Assembly: GCA_023384135.1 (NCBI GenBank)
Contig: JAHDXS010000002.1
Location: 124,001 to 188,000 of the forward strand
Source of the DNA: Alphaproteobacteria bacterium
GTDB taxonomy: Bacteria > Pseudomonadota > Alphaproteobacteria > Micavibrionales > Micavibrionaceae
Length of the DNA: 64,000 nt
Direction of reading: 5' to 3'
The first letter of the stretch is position 1. The number at the start of each line of letters is the position of its first letter. Shown here in pieces: positions 56,213 through 64,000 of the stretch. The notes under the pieces were generated by a model that was not told where the DNA came from, did not search any database, and saw only the letters and a list, made by a program, of their open reading frames with translations. The position numbers and the translations under genes were made by a program.

Positions 56213-58201
56213 TTAATAGGGGGGTTTTGCCTCTTCTGCAAGCGCCGCAATCGCCTCGGCGACAGGCATGACCGCCTGATCCTGCGAACCCAGCCTCCGC
56301 ACGGCGACCGTCCGGTCTGTCCCTTCCCGCGCTCCGACCACGAACAGGGCCGGAACCTTGGCCACGGAATGCTCCCGAACCTTGTAGTTGATCTTCTCGT
56401 TCCGCACGTCAAGCTCGGCCCGCAGCCCCGCCTTGCGCAGCATGTCATAGACCTCCTGCGCATAATCGTCCGCGCTCTCCGTAATCGTCGCAACGACGCA
56501 CTGCACCGGCGAAAGCCACAGCGGCAGCTTCCCGGCATAGTTCTCGATCATGATCCCGATAAACCGCTCGATGGAGCCGAGAATCGCCCGGTGCAGCATC
56601 AGCGGGCGGTGACGCTGACCGTCTTCGGCGATGTAACTCGCATCCAGCCGCTCGGGCAAATTCGGGTCGAGCTGCAAGGTGCCGCAGGTCCAGCTCCGCC
56701 CGATGGCGTCGCGGATATGAAACTCCAGCTTCGGGCCATAAAACGCCCCGTCGCCCGGCGCAAGCTCGTACGGCAACCCGGCGGCCTCAAGCGCCTCCTT
56801 GAGCGCGTTCTCGGCATAATCCCAGCTTTCTTCCGTCCCCACCCGCTTTTCAGGCCGCGTCGCCAGCTTGACCTTGAGATCCTCGAACCCCAGATCGCGG
56901 TAGATTTTACTGAGCAACTCGCAAAAGGCGATGCTCTCGGACTTGATCTGGCTCTCACGGCAGAAAATATGCGCGTCATCCTGGGTGAATTGCCGCACAC
57001 GCATCAGCCCGTGCAGCGCCCCATGCGCCTCGTTCCGGTGGCAACAGCCGAACTCCGCCATGCGGATCGGCAGGTCGCGGTAGGATTTGATCCCCTGCTT
57101 GAAAATCTGCACGTGCGCCGGGCAGTTCATGGGCTTGAGCGCAAGGAAATGCTTGGGCTCCTCCTTGAAGACCTTGCCGCCCTCCTCGGTATTAGGCACG
57201 ACGTCGGGCACGACGAACATATTCTCGCGGTACTTGCCCCAGTGGCCCGATTGCTCCCAGAAGCGCGAATCCATCAACTGCGGCGTTTTCACCTCGATAT
57301 AATCGGCGTCCCGCAGGCGGCGGCGCATATAGGCCTCAAGCGCCAGCCAGATCGTATACCCTTTTTCGTGCCAGAAAACCGAGCCTTGCGCCTCGTCCTG
57401 CATGTGGAACAGATTCATCTCCCGGCCCAGTTTTCGGTGATCGCGCTTTTCGGCCTCCTCGATCTGCGTCAGATAGTCCTGAAGCTCCTTGTCGTTCCGC
57501 CACGCCGTGCCGTAGATGCGCGTCAGCATCGCCCGGTTCGAATCCCCGCGCCAGTAAGCCCCGGCCACCTTCAGCAGCTTGAATGCCGTTCCGACATGCT
57601 TCGTGCTCGGCATATGCGGGCCCCGGCAAAGGTCCAGCCATTCGCCCTGCCGGTAAATCTTGATATCCTCGCTCTCCGGAAGGTCGCGGATCAACTCCGC
57701 CTTGTACATCTCGCCCTTGTCGGTGAAGAACTTGATCGCCTGCTCCCGGCTCCAAACTTCGCGGGTAAAGGGCGCACCCTTCTCCACGATCTTGCGCATT
57801 TCCTTCTCGATCGCGGCCAGATCCTCGGTTGAAAACGGCTCGTTGCGGGCAAAGTCGTAATAAAACCCGTTCTCGATGGAGGGGCCGATCGTCACCTGCG
57901 TTCCGGGGAAAAGGCTCTGAACCGCCTCGGCCATCACGTGCGCGGCATCATGCCGGATCATCTCTAGCGCCGCGTCCTCCTCCCGCTTTATGAGCGAGAT
58001 CCGCGCATCCCGCTCAATCGGCAGCGAAAGGTCGCAAATCTCCCCGTTGATCCGCACGGCGATCACCGCCTTGGCGAGGGATTTGGAAATGCTCTCGGCG
58101 ATTTCCAGTCCCGTGATCCCGGTGCCGTAAGTCCGCACGGCTCCGTCAGGAAGCGTGATGGCGATGGACCGGCCCGGAGCCGCAGCGTGAACCTCTTGCA
58201 T
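56213..58201 (-). CDS. thrS: Threonyl-tRNA synthetase
   Basis: A 662-residue class II synthetase. It has a TGS domain (about 10-70), an editing domain with the zinc-like HxxxH in [11 protein letters not shown], and the catalytic core with [12 protein letters not shown] (zinc Cys), [13 protein letters not shown] (motif 2) and [16 protein letters not shown] (motif 3). The anticodon domain ends the protein. The start at 58201 has AAGGGA 5 nt upstream; ATG at 58225 is also in frame. The order thrS-infC is widely conserved. Confidence 0.97.
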   Translation of the reverse strand: MQEVHAAAPGRSIAITLPDGAVRTYGTGITGLEIAESISKSLAKAVIAVRINGEICDLSLPIERDARISLIKREEDAALEMIRHDAAHVMAEAVQSLFPGTQVTIGPSIENGFYYDFARNEPFSTEDLAAIEKEMRKIVEKGAPFTREVWSREQAIKFFTDKGEMYKAELIRDLPESEDIKIYRQGEWLDLCRGPHMPSTKHVGTAFKLLKVAGAYWRGDSNRAMLTRIYGTAWRNDKELQDYLTQIEEAEKRDHRKLGREMNLFHMQDEAQGSVFWHEKGYTIWLALEAYMRRRLRDADYIEVKTPQLMDSRFWEQSGHWGKYRENMFVVPDVVPNTEEGGKVFKEEPKHFLALKPMNCPAHVQIFKQGIKSYRDLPIRMAEFGCCHRNEAHGALHGLMRVRQFTQDDAHIFCRESQIKSESIAFCELLSKIYRDLGFEDLKVKLATRPEKRVGTEESWDYAENALKEALEAAGLPYELAPGDGAFYGPKLEFHIRDAIGRSWTCGTLQLDPNLPERLDASYIAEDGQRHRPLMLHRAILGSIERFIGIMIENYAGKLPLWLSPVQCVVATITESADDYAQEVYDMLRKAGLRAELDVRNEKINYKVREHSVAKVPALFVVGAREGTDRTVAVRRLGSQDQAVMPVAEAIAALAEEAKPPY

Positions 58202-58322
58202 GGGTATCCCTTGAGTCTGAAACAAAGTTCCTAAGACCTATGAAAAAACCCCATTCCGGCCCATTTTGCAAGCCGTTTCGCATATTTAAGGGGCTAAAAT
58301 GCGCCAAAACGAGAGCAAAGAG

Positions 58323-58402
58323 CGCTGGGCCTGAACAAGGCGCAAGGAGCGAAGTGTACAAAGGGTACATGAGCGACGAAGCAACGCTGTTCAGGCCCAG
58401 CG
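58323..58402. repeat. Palindromic element with 15-bp arms
   Basis: CGCTGGGCCTGAACA (58323-58337) and its exact complement TGTTCAGGCCCAGCG (58388-58402) flank a shorter inner TGTAC/GTACA pair and GAGCGA-type repeats. The shape resembles dispersed palindromic elements of proteobacteria, and it sits 9 nt after the HlyD stop. The rest of 58226-58322 holds no gene. Confidence 0.7.
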
Positions 58403-58411
58403 ATCAAAGTT

Positions 58412-59833
58412 CTAGCGCTCGTTCATAGCGTCGTCGAGGGTTTTGATGAGCGGTTTCATAAGGTACTGCATGACCGTCTTCTTGCCGGTCAGGATATCCA
58501 CGCTGGCCACCATCCCCGGAATGATCGGCAGAACCTCGTTCTTGCGCTTGAGCTGCGTTTCATAGGTCCGCAACCGCACCCGGTAATAGGTATCGCCCTT
58601 CTCATCCTCGAACGTGTCGGCGGAGATATCCAGCAACTCGCCCTTAAGGCCCCCGTATACGGCAAAATCATAGGCCGTGAGCTTGATCACGGCGGGCTGT
58701 CCGGGATAGATGAACGCCCGGTCAGAGGGCTTCACCCGCGCCTCGACGATCAACTGGTCGTCCTTGGGCACGATCTTGATGAAATCCTCGCCCGGTTTGA
58801 CCACGCCGCCCAGCGTCTTGACGGTGATATCCTGAATGGTCCCGGACACGGGCGAACGGATCTCCTTGCGGGTTTTGCGCTCCTTAAGGGCCGTCAGCCG
58901 CTCGCGGATTTCGTTCATCTCAGTCAATTTGGTCGAAAGTTCCTTTTGCGCCTCGGCCTTCATGGTGCTTTCAAGATCGGCCAGACGCGCCTTCGCCTCA
59001 TCCACGGCCGTCTTCGAGCGCGGCAGGCTGGCTTGCAGCCCGTTCAGTTCGGAGGTTTTCTCCTTGATCGCGCGTTCGAGTTGAAGAAGCTCCAGCTTTG
59101 GCGCGGACCCCTTGGCCACAAGCGGCGCAATCATATTCTTCTCGTCGCGCTGCATACCGATCACGCCGCGTAAATCGCCGATCCGGGAGTTAATCTCATC
59201 GACTTCCTGCTCCCTCTGCGTTAGCTGCTCCTGCAAAACCTTTTTCTGACCGTCGCGCTGCCTTTGATTGGCCCGGAAGGAATTCAGCTCCTCGGTGACA
59301 CTGTTAGGTGCCTCCTTCTCGACCTCAGCGGGAAAAACCACCTCGGGCTTGCCCTCCGCCTCGGCCTGCAGGCGTGTGATTGAGGCCAGAAGCCCCAGAT
59401 ACCGCGCCCGGTTTGCCCCGAGATCGGAGGACGCTTCGATATCGCTGAGCCGCGCCAGAATCTGTCCGGCCTCGACCTGATCGCCTTCCTTGACCAGAAT
59501 CTCATCGACGATCCCCGCGTCGATGGTCTGCATCGCCTGCACCTCGCTGGAGGGGATGATCTTGCCCATCCCGCGTGTCACCTCGTCCAGTGTCGCGAAG
59601 TTAGCCCACAAGATGAAAAAGGCAAAAAACAGGAAGATAAAAACCAGAAGGATATGCTTGGAAAGCGGCATTTCATCGTCCACCTCGAAGAACGCCATCG
59701 CCCGCGCCCGCGCGATCCCCGCCTGCTCCTTGGCCCAGTTCTGCCGGATCGCGGTCCAGTTCTCGCTCTCGTTGACGCCGCCCGGCTGCTCGCCCTCAAG
59801 CCCCGGAATATTGATCTTGAAACCTTTAGACAT
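58412..59833 (-). CDS. Type I secretion membrane fusion protein (HlyD/LapC-like)
   Basis: A 473-residue periplasmic adaptor of a type I secretion system. One membrane helix near 62-82 (LLVFIFLFFAFFILWANFATL), then barrel-sandwich lipoyl motif IVDEILVKEGDQVEAGQILARL, long coiled coils (about 170-330, EQLTQREQEVDEINSR), and the second half-motif GTIQDITVKTLGGVVKPGEDFI. It bridges the ABC pump and the TolC-like channel. The start overlaps the end of the ABC gene by 8 nt, which implies coupled translation. Confidence 0.94.
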   Translation of the reverse strand: MSKGFKINIPGLEGEQPGGVNESENWTAIRQNWAKEQAGIARARAMAFFEVDDEMPLSKHILLVFIFLFFAFFILWANFATLDEVTRGMGKIIPSSEVQAMQTIDAGIVDEILVKEGDQVEAGQILARLSDIEASSDLGANRARYLGLLASITRLQAEAEGKPEVVFPAEVEKEAPNSVTEELNSFRANQRQRDGQKKVLQEQLTQREQEVDEINSRIGDLRGVIGMQRDEKNMIAPLVAKGSAPKLELLQLERAIKEKTSELNGLQASLPRSKTAVDEAKARLADLESTMKAEAQKELSTKLTEMNEIRERLTALKERKTRKEIRSPVSGTIQDITVKTLGGVVKPGEDFIKIVPKDDQLIVEARVKPSDRAFIYPGQPAVIKLTAYDFAVYGGLKGELLDISADTFEDEKGDTYYRVRLRTYETQLKRKNEVLPIIPGMVASVDILTGKKTVMQYLMKPLIKTLDDAMNER

Positions 59834-62219
59834 TGGTGTTCTCCGCCGCTGTGCCGTACTGCCGCGCCTGTAGCTTGCGGATCACCTCATCCTTCGGACC
59901 GAACGCAACCAGCCGCCCCCGGTCGATCAGGATCAGCTTGTCAACAAGCGGCAGCATCGCTCCCTTATGCGTGATCAGGATGGTCGTCTTGCCCTGGCAG
60001 AGCGTTGTCAGTCGCGCCCGCAGCCGGTTCTCGGACGCCGGATCCATCGAGGCCGTCGGCTCATCCAGAATGATCACGGGCGGATCGTACAAAAGCGCCC
60101 GTGCGATCGCCACCGCCTGCCTCTGCCCGCCCGAAAGGGCATCGCCCCGCTCGCCGACCTGCGTATCAAGGCCCGTCGGCGTATCCTTTAGAAATTCCAG
60201 AACGCCCGACATTTCAGCCGCCCGCATCACCGCGCGGTCCGGCGCCGTCTCATGTCCCATCGTGATATTATCCCGCACCGAACCATAGAAAAGCTGAGGA
60301 CTTTGCTGCACGGCCCCGATATTCCGGCGCAAATCGCCGGGGTGGATATGCCGCACATCCGTGGCATCAAGAAGAACGGATCCGCTCTCCGGCTCGTAAA
60401 GATTGAGCAAAAGCCGCTCGATCGTGGTCTTGCCCGACCCGACCGCCCCGATAATCCCCACGCGCTCGCCCGGCTCGATCAGGAAATTGAGGTGGCTGAG
60501 CGTATGCACCGACGCGCCCGGATATTTAAAGGTGACATCGCGGAACTCCACCCGCCCGCGCACGTCGGGCATGGAGACGAAATGCTTCCCGGCCGGACGC
60601 TCGACGGGCTTTTTCATCAGCTCGTCGAGTTGCTGTAAACCGTGCTTGGACTGGTTCAGGCGCGTCATCAGCCCCGCGATCTGCCCCAGCGGCGCCATGG
60701 CGCGGCCTGACAGAATAACGCTGGCGATCAATGCGCCCTGCGTGATGATACCCTCGCTGATCAGGTAAACCCCGACAATGACAATCCCAACGCTCACCAG
60801 CTGCTGGATCAAAAGCGCCCAGTTCTGGGCGAAAGACGAAAGCTGCCGCGAACGCACCGCCGTGCGCGAGGCCTTCTCGCTCAACTCCTCCCAGTTTCTC
60901 TGCGTATGCCCCTCAGCCGCCTGTACCTTGATCGTCTCAAGCCCGATGATCGTCTCGAACAATAGCGCGTTCTTGAGCGCACTTTCATGCATCGATTCCT
61001 TGGTGATCTTCTGCAACGGCCCCTGAAGGTAATAGCCCATGCCCACCACGAGCGGGATGGCCAGAAGCGGCACGAACGCGATCGGCCCGCCCACCAGCGC
61101 GATCACGCCGATGAAAATAATTACGAACGGCAGGTCGATCAGCGCCGCCATCGTCGCCGACGTAAAAAAGTCACGCAACGTTTCGAATTCTTTCATGTTG
61201 CTGGCCAGAACGCCTGCGCTCTTGGGCCGCGCGGCCATCGTCATGCCAAGAACCTGCTCGAACAGCATGGCCGATATCTTCACATCCGCCCGCCGTCCAG
61301 CATGATCGAGGAAATGCGCCCGAAGATTTCTCAGGATAAAATCAAAGAGATAGGCCACGACAACCCCGAACGATAACGCCCAGAGAGTCTCAAACGCGCT
61401 ATTCGGCACAACGCGGTCATACACGTTCATAATGTAAAGCGAGCTAACCAGCCCGATCAGATTAATAATCAGAGCCGCAACAACCACTTCGGAGTAAATC
61501 GTGCGATTTTTCTTGAGCGTCGCCCAGAACCAGTCCCGCCCCGTATCGATTTCCGCAGGCCCCGCGCGGTCATCCGTCCGTGCGGTGGGACGCACAAAAA
61601 AAGAATAACCCGTATAAAGTTTCTTGAGTTCTTCGAGGGTTAGGAACGACTTTTCATCTTTCGTCTCCGCAAACTGAACACGGAATTTGGTGCGCGGATC
61701 AAGCTCGGCTTCCTGCTCCTTGACGCTTTTCTTGGCGGAACCCTTGCGTTTGCCCGCAGGCTCGATCTCCCAGAGGATACAGGCCTGTCCCTGCTCCAGA
61801 GAGAGGACGCACGGAAGATTGGGCGCAATCGCCAGCGATTCCAGAGAACGCTCCACCAACGTGGCCTGAAGATCGGCCCGCTCAGCGGCACGGACGAAGA
61901 GTGAGGGCGTAATCCCGCTCGGCGGCAAGGGAAGCCCGGACGTTAACGAAGCGGGACTGGTACGCCGCCCGTAATGCCCGGCCATCAAACACAGGCAATC
62001 AACCAGCGGGTCTTGAATGGCCATCCGGTCCGCCTGCAACGGCCAGCTGTCCGGCGCACGTCCGCCTTGCGGCGCGGCGCCCGGCGCGGCTCCGGTCTCG
62101 GAGGAAGCGGCTTGCGCCGCCTCAACAGAAGGCCCGCCGGGCTTCGAAGCCGATTCGGCGGGCTTGCTTTTAACTTTAGGGGAATGAACAGCCTTAGGTT
62201 TGTCCTGCTTGTCGCTCAC
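59826..62219 (-). CDS. Type I secretion ABC transporter with C39-like domain (LapB-like)
   Basis: A 797-residue ABC exporter. After a Lys/Pro/Ala-rich N-terminal tail, a C39-like domain (about 60-170, MAIQDPLVDCLCLMAGHYGRRTS) resembles that of LapB/LssB; such domains bind substrate rather than cleave it. Six membrane helices lie at about 230-500. The nucleotide domain shows IGAVGSGKTTIERLLLNLY (Walker A), QQSPQLFYGS (Q-loop), ALSGGQRQAVAIARALLYDP (signature) and VIILDEPTASMD (Walker B). In this group substrates are large RTX adhesins. Confidence 0.95.
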   Translation of the reverse strand: MSDKQDKPKAVHSPKVKSKPAESASKPGGPSVEAAQAASSETGAAPGAAPQGGRAPDSWPLQADRMAIQDPLVDCLCLMAGHYGRRTSPASLTSGLPLPPSGITPSLFVRAAERADLQATLVERSLESLAIAPNLPCVLSLEQGQACILWEIEPAGKRKGSAKKSVKEQEAELDPRTKFRVQFAETKDEKSFLTLEELKKLYTGYSFFVRPTARTDDRAGPAEIDTGRDWFWATLKKNRTIYSEVVVAALIINLIGLVSSLYIMNVYDRVVPNSAFETLWALSFGVVVAYLFDFILRNLRAHFLDHAGRRADVKISAMLFEQVLGMTMAARPKSAGVLASNMKEFETLRDFFTSATMAALIDLPFVIIFIGVIALVGGPIAFVPLLAIPLVVGMGYYLQGPLQKITKESMHESALKNALLFETIIGLETIKVQAAEGHTQRNWEELSEKASRTAVRSRQLSSFAQNWALLIQQLVSVGIVIVGVYLISEGIITQGALIASVILSGRAMAPLGQIAGLMTRLNQSKHGLQQLDELMKKPVERPAGKHFVSMPDVRGRVEFRDVTFKYPGASVHTLSHLNFLIEPGERVGIIGAVGSGKTTIERLLLNLYEPESGSVLLDATDVRHIHPGDLRRNIGAVQQSPQLFYGSVRDNITMGHETAPDRAVMRAAEMSGVLEFLKDTPTGLDTQVGERGDALSGGQRQAVAIARALLYDPPVIILDEPTASMDPASENRLRARLTTLCQGKTTILITHKGAMLPLVDKLILIDRGRLVAFGPKDEVIRKLQARQYGTAAENTNV

Positions 62220-62261
62220 GTGAAAGGATCCGTAAAGAAAGAGGAAAGAGCGCGCTACTCC

Positions 62262-63677
62262 TTAGCGCGCTTTCATCTTTTCTTTGTAAGACCATTCCTC
62301 GCTGGAGGCAAGTGCGCTCTCCCGGGGTGCATCGATCCCAAGAACCGGAAGAAGCTTGCCCTTAAGAGCCAGCAGGCGGTAAACCGCGAACATTTCGAGA
62401 AACTCGGAGTTCACTGTGTTACTGCGTGAAACGAACAGCTCGTTTTGGGAGTCAAGAACGTCCAGAAGCGTGCGGCGGTCCAGATTGAACTGGTCCTTGT
62501 AAGCCTTGACGACTTCGGCGTTGGCCTCGGCCTGAGCCGAAAACTGAGCAGCACGCTCGCCGGAGGCAACCATGCTCGCCCAAGTCTGGCGGACATCGTT
62601 CTCAACCGTGCGGGCCGCATCGGCGCGCTCTTCCTTGGTCTGCTGATGACGGTGCACAAACTCACGGGCGCGGGCCACATCGGCGCCGCCGCGGTAAAGA
62701 TTCCAGTTCAAAACAACCAGAGCAGATGCGCTGGTGTCTTCCTCATCCTCAATCCCGCCCAAATCTTCGCCGGTACGGGCGTTGAGCTGCAGATCGACCT
62801 GCGGATACATGGTGGATTTCGTGCCTTGCGCTTCGGCATAGGCGACCTCGATATCGGATTCGAAGATGCTCAGCGTCGGGCTGTTGGCAATCGCCTGAAC
62901 GACCTCTTCCTCAACATCGGCGGACAAGCCATCGAACGGAATGGCCGGGAACTCAAGATCGGCCGGCGGGTCGCCGACTTCCTGACGGTAACGCGATTCG
63001 GCGTTGCGCAGGGCTTCGCGGGTGCTCGACTCGATCGTACGGGCAGACGCCAGACGGGCTTTCGCCTGCTCAAGGTCAGCCTGGGTGGAACGTCCGGCAT
63101 TCACGCCATCCTGAATTTGTTCGAGAATAGACACGTGATCGGCCACGTTATCGCGCGAGATCAGCAGAAGCTGACGTTGTCTCATCACTTCAAGGAACGA
63201 CTCAACGATCGCAAGACCGACAAGCTCGGAGGTTTCGCGCACACGGTAAGCGGACGAAGCCACGCGAGCTTTCTGACGCTTCACCTCATAATGGGCTTCG
63301 AAGCCGTCAAACAGCATCTGCGTCAGGGTGATCCCGGCTTGACGGCGGAACAACTCTTCCGTGTCGTCGCCGTCGGCCCCGCCGCGCGTACCGACATCGT
63401 CGGTATACTCATAACCGGCATCGGCGTTGACGTCGATGGAGGGGAGGAACAAGGCCTGACCCTGATTCAATTCTTCGTCGGTCGCCCGTCGGCTTGCGGC
63501 CACAACCCCGTATTCGGGGTTGGTCGCCAGACCGATAGCCACGGCATCGCGCAGGTTGGTAGCCTTTTGTGCGGCCTCCTTCTGCTCTTCGGCCAGAGAC
63601 GGGAACGCACCACACGCCAGGATGGCGGAAACGGCGCTTGCCAGGAAAAACCTGCGGAACTTGATACTCGTAGTCAC
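62262..63677 (-). CDS. TolC family outer membrane channel (LapE-like)
   Basis: A 471-residue outer-membrane efflux protein forming the exit duct of the type I system. A signal peptide (ends FPSLAE) is followed by two repeated halves with long helices, for example NLRDAVAIGLATNPEYGVVAASR in the first and DLGGIEDEEDTSASALVVLNWNLYRGG in the second, core VVLNWNLYRGGAD. The GTG at 63677 has GAGGTGAG 4 nt upstream; an upstream ATG in the open frame lacks such a site. It is first in the operon with the ABC and HlyD genes. Confidence 0.93.
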   Translation of the reverse strand: MTTSIKFRRFFLASAVSAILACGAFPSLAEEQKEAAQKATNLRDAVAIGLATNPEYGVVAASRRATDEELNQGQALFLPSIDVNADAGYEYTDDVGTRGGADGDDTEELFRRQAGITLTQMLFDGFEAHYEVKRQKARVASSAYRVRETSELVGLAIVESFLEVMRQRQLLLISRDNVADHVSILEQIQDGVNAGRSTQADLEQAKARLASARTIESSTREALRNAESRYRQEVGDPPADLEFPAIPFDGLSADVEEEVVQAIANSPTLSIFESDIEVAYAEAQGTKSTMYPQVDLQLNARTGEDLGGIEDEEDTSASALVVLNWNLYRGGADVARAREFVHRHQQTKEERADAARTVENDVRQTWASMVASGERAAQFSAQAEANAEVVKAYKDQFNLDRRTLLDVLDSQNELFVSRSNTVNSEFLEMFAVYRLLALKGKLLPVLGIDAPRESALASSEEWSYKEKMKAR

Positions 63678-63821
63678 GGTACTCACCTCATAAATAAAAA
63701 CAATAGTCCCAAAACACCCTGTGCGAAGATCGCCGGCACGTTTATTTATGCCTTTTTTTAGCACGTATATCAAGTGCGTCTTCACAATTTTTTCAAAGAC
63801 TTAGCAGGATATATACAGAAA

Positions 63822-63868
63822 ACGGATCGCCCCTTCGTTAAACCCAGATAACAAAAAGGACGATCCGT
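63822..63868 (-). terminator. Inverted repeat, possible terminator of the partial upstream gene
   Basis: ACGGATCG (63822-63829) and CGATCCGT (63861-63868) form a stem with a 31-nt loop; on the minus strand the stem is followed by TTT. It lies just after the stop of the partial gene at 63894. Confidence 0.45.
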
Positions 63869-63893
63869 AGCTCTATATGTCTCCCACCCGGCC

Positions 63894-63998
63894 TTATACG
63901 GTCGCCTTGATCGCCTGATCAAGGTCCAGACCGGTTACGCCCGTCAGCACGGCCAGGGCAACCGCCCCGCTCACGCCGCCAGCGCCGGAAACATCAAC
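63894..63998 (-). CDS. C-terminal fragment of a protein, possible T1SS substrate
   Basis: Only the last 34 codons of a gene are in the window, ending TAA at 63894. The piece is rich in Val, Gly, Ala and Leu (VDVSGAGGVSGAVALAVL, then GLDLDQAIKATV). Proteins exported by type I systems carry an uncleaved C-terminal signal of such weakly conserved, hydrophobic and acidic residues, and the gene lies upstream of tolC in the same direction. That makes it a candidate secretion substrate, but the fragment is too short to decide. Confidence 0.5.
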   Translation of the reverse strand, partial: VDVSGAGGVSGAVALAVLTGVTGLDLDQAIKATV

Positions 63999-64000
63999 CG

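Noticed and set aside
56369-57832. 487-codon ORF on the plus strand opposite thrS
   Set aside because: Antisense shadow of thrS, rich in Arg/Pro/Leu without any domain.
62445-63761. 438-codon ORF on the plus strand opposite tolC
   Set aside because: Antisense shadow of tolC.

Overview
This is a chromosomal window from an alphaproteobacterium. The signs are a circularly permuted two-piece tmRNA with a tag beginning ANDN, an alpha-type SspB, the gene run aroQ-accB-accC-aat, rpe next to a heparinase II/III-like gene, and an IlvB with alphaproteobacterial features. Coding regions are GC-rich with long antisense ORFs; a few genes are clearly more AT-rich and look acquired. I cannot name the genus. 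The mix (type I secretion, MASE1/CHASE kinase, many unknown secreted proteins) would fit a Rhodospirillales- or Micavibrio-like lineage, but that is a guess.

Layout. 1-4.1 kb: 3' end of miaA, a small secreted protein, then an rpe / heparinase-like / EAL operon on the minus strand. 4.3-12.6 kb: a gluzincin-like protein, then a minus-strand block of M48 protease, two thiol-redox proteins, aroQ, accB, accC, aat and an unknown secreted protein. 12.6-17.9 kb: rlmE, guaB, a TauE-like exporter, a small Ala-rich secreted protein and rsmB. 18-26.5 kb: branched-chain amino acid genes. A Val/Leu-rich leader peptide and terminator precede ilvB, but ilvB and ilvN are separated by about 3 kb holding a structured RNA candidate, an integrase-N-terminus-like protein with an operator-like promoter, a membrane glycosyltransferase-like protein and a decayed kup gene. 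ilvC follows. 26.6-30.1 kb: a second gluzincin-like protein and two tandem EamA transporters.

30.1-34.6 kb: a nuclease-fold protein beside tRNA-Arg(CCG), a 6S-like RNA candidate, an ABC ATPase, an alpha/beta hydrolase, sspB, a membrane protein and the two-piece tmRNA. The tmRNA tag is unusually long and carries the AANDN SspB-type motif twice, about 1 kb from sspB. 34.6-46.9 kb: a TPR-methyltransferase, a lone FlgC-like protein, a formyltransferase, a response regulator with a large hybrid-input histidine kinase, a sirtuin, and envelope genes (amidase, lipoprotein, L,D-transpeptidase). 46.9-58.2 kb: housekeeping (YfgM-like protein, bamB, der, mscS, purF, cvpA, infC, thrS). 58.4-64 kb: a complete LapB/LapC/LapE-like type I secretion operon, followed at the window edge by the C-terminus of a protein that may be its substrate.

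No rRNA, CRISPR array, intact transposase or replication origin was seen. Function calls rest on motif and family recognition by eye; no database search was run.
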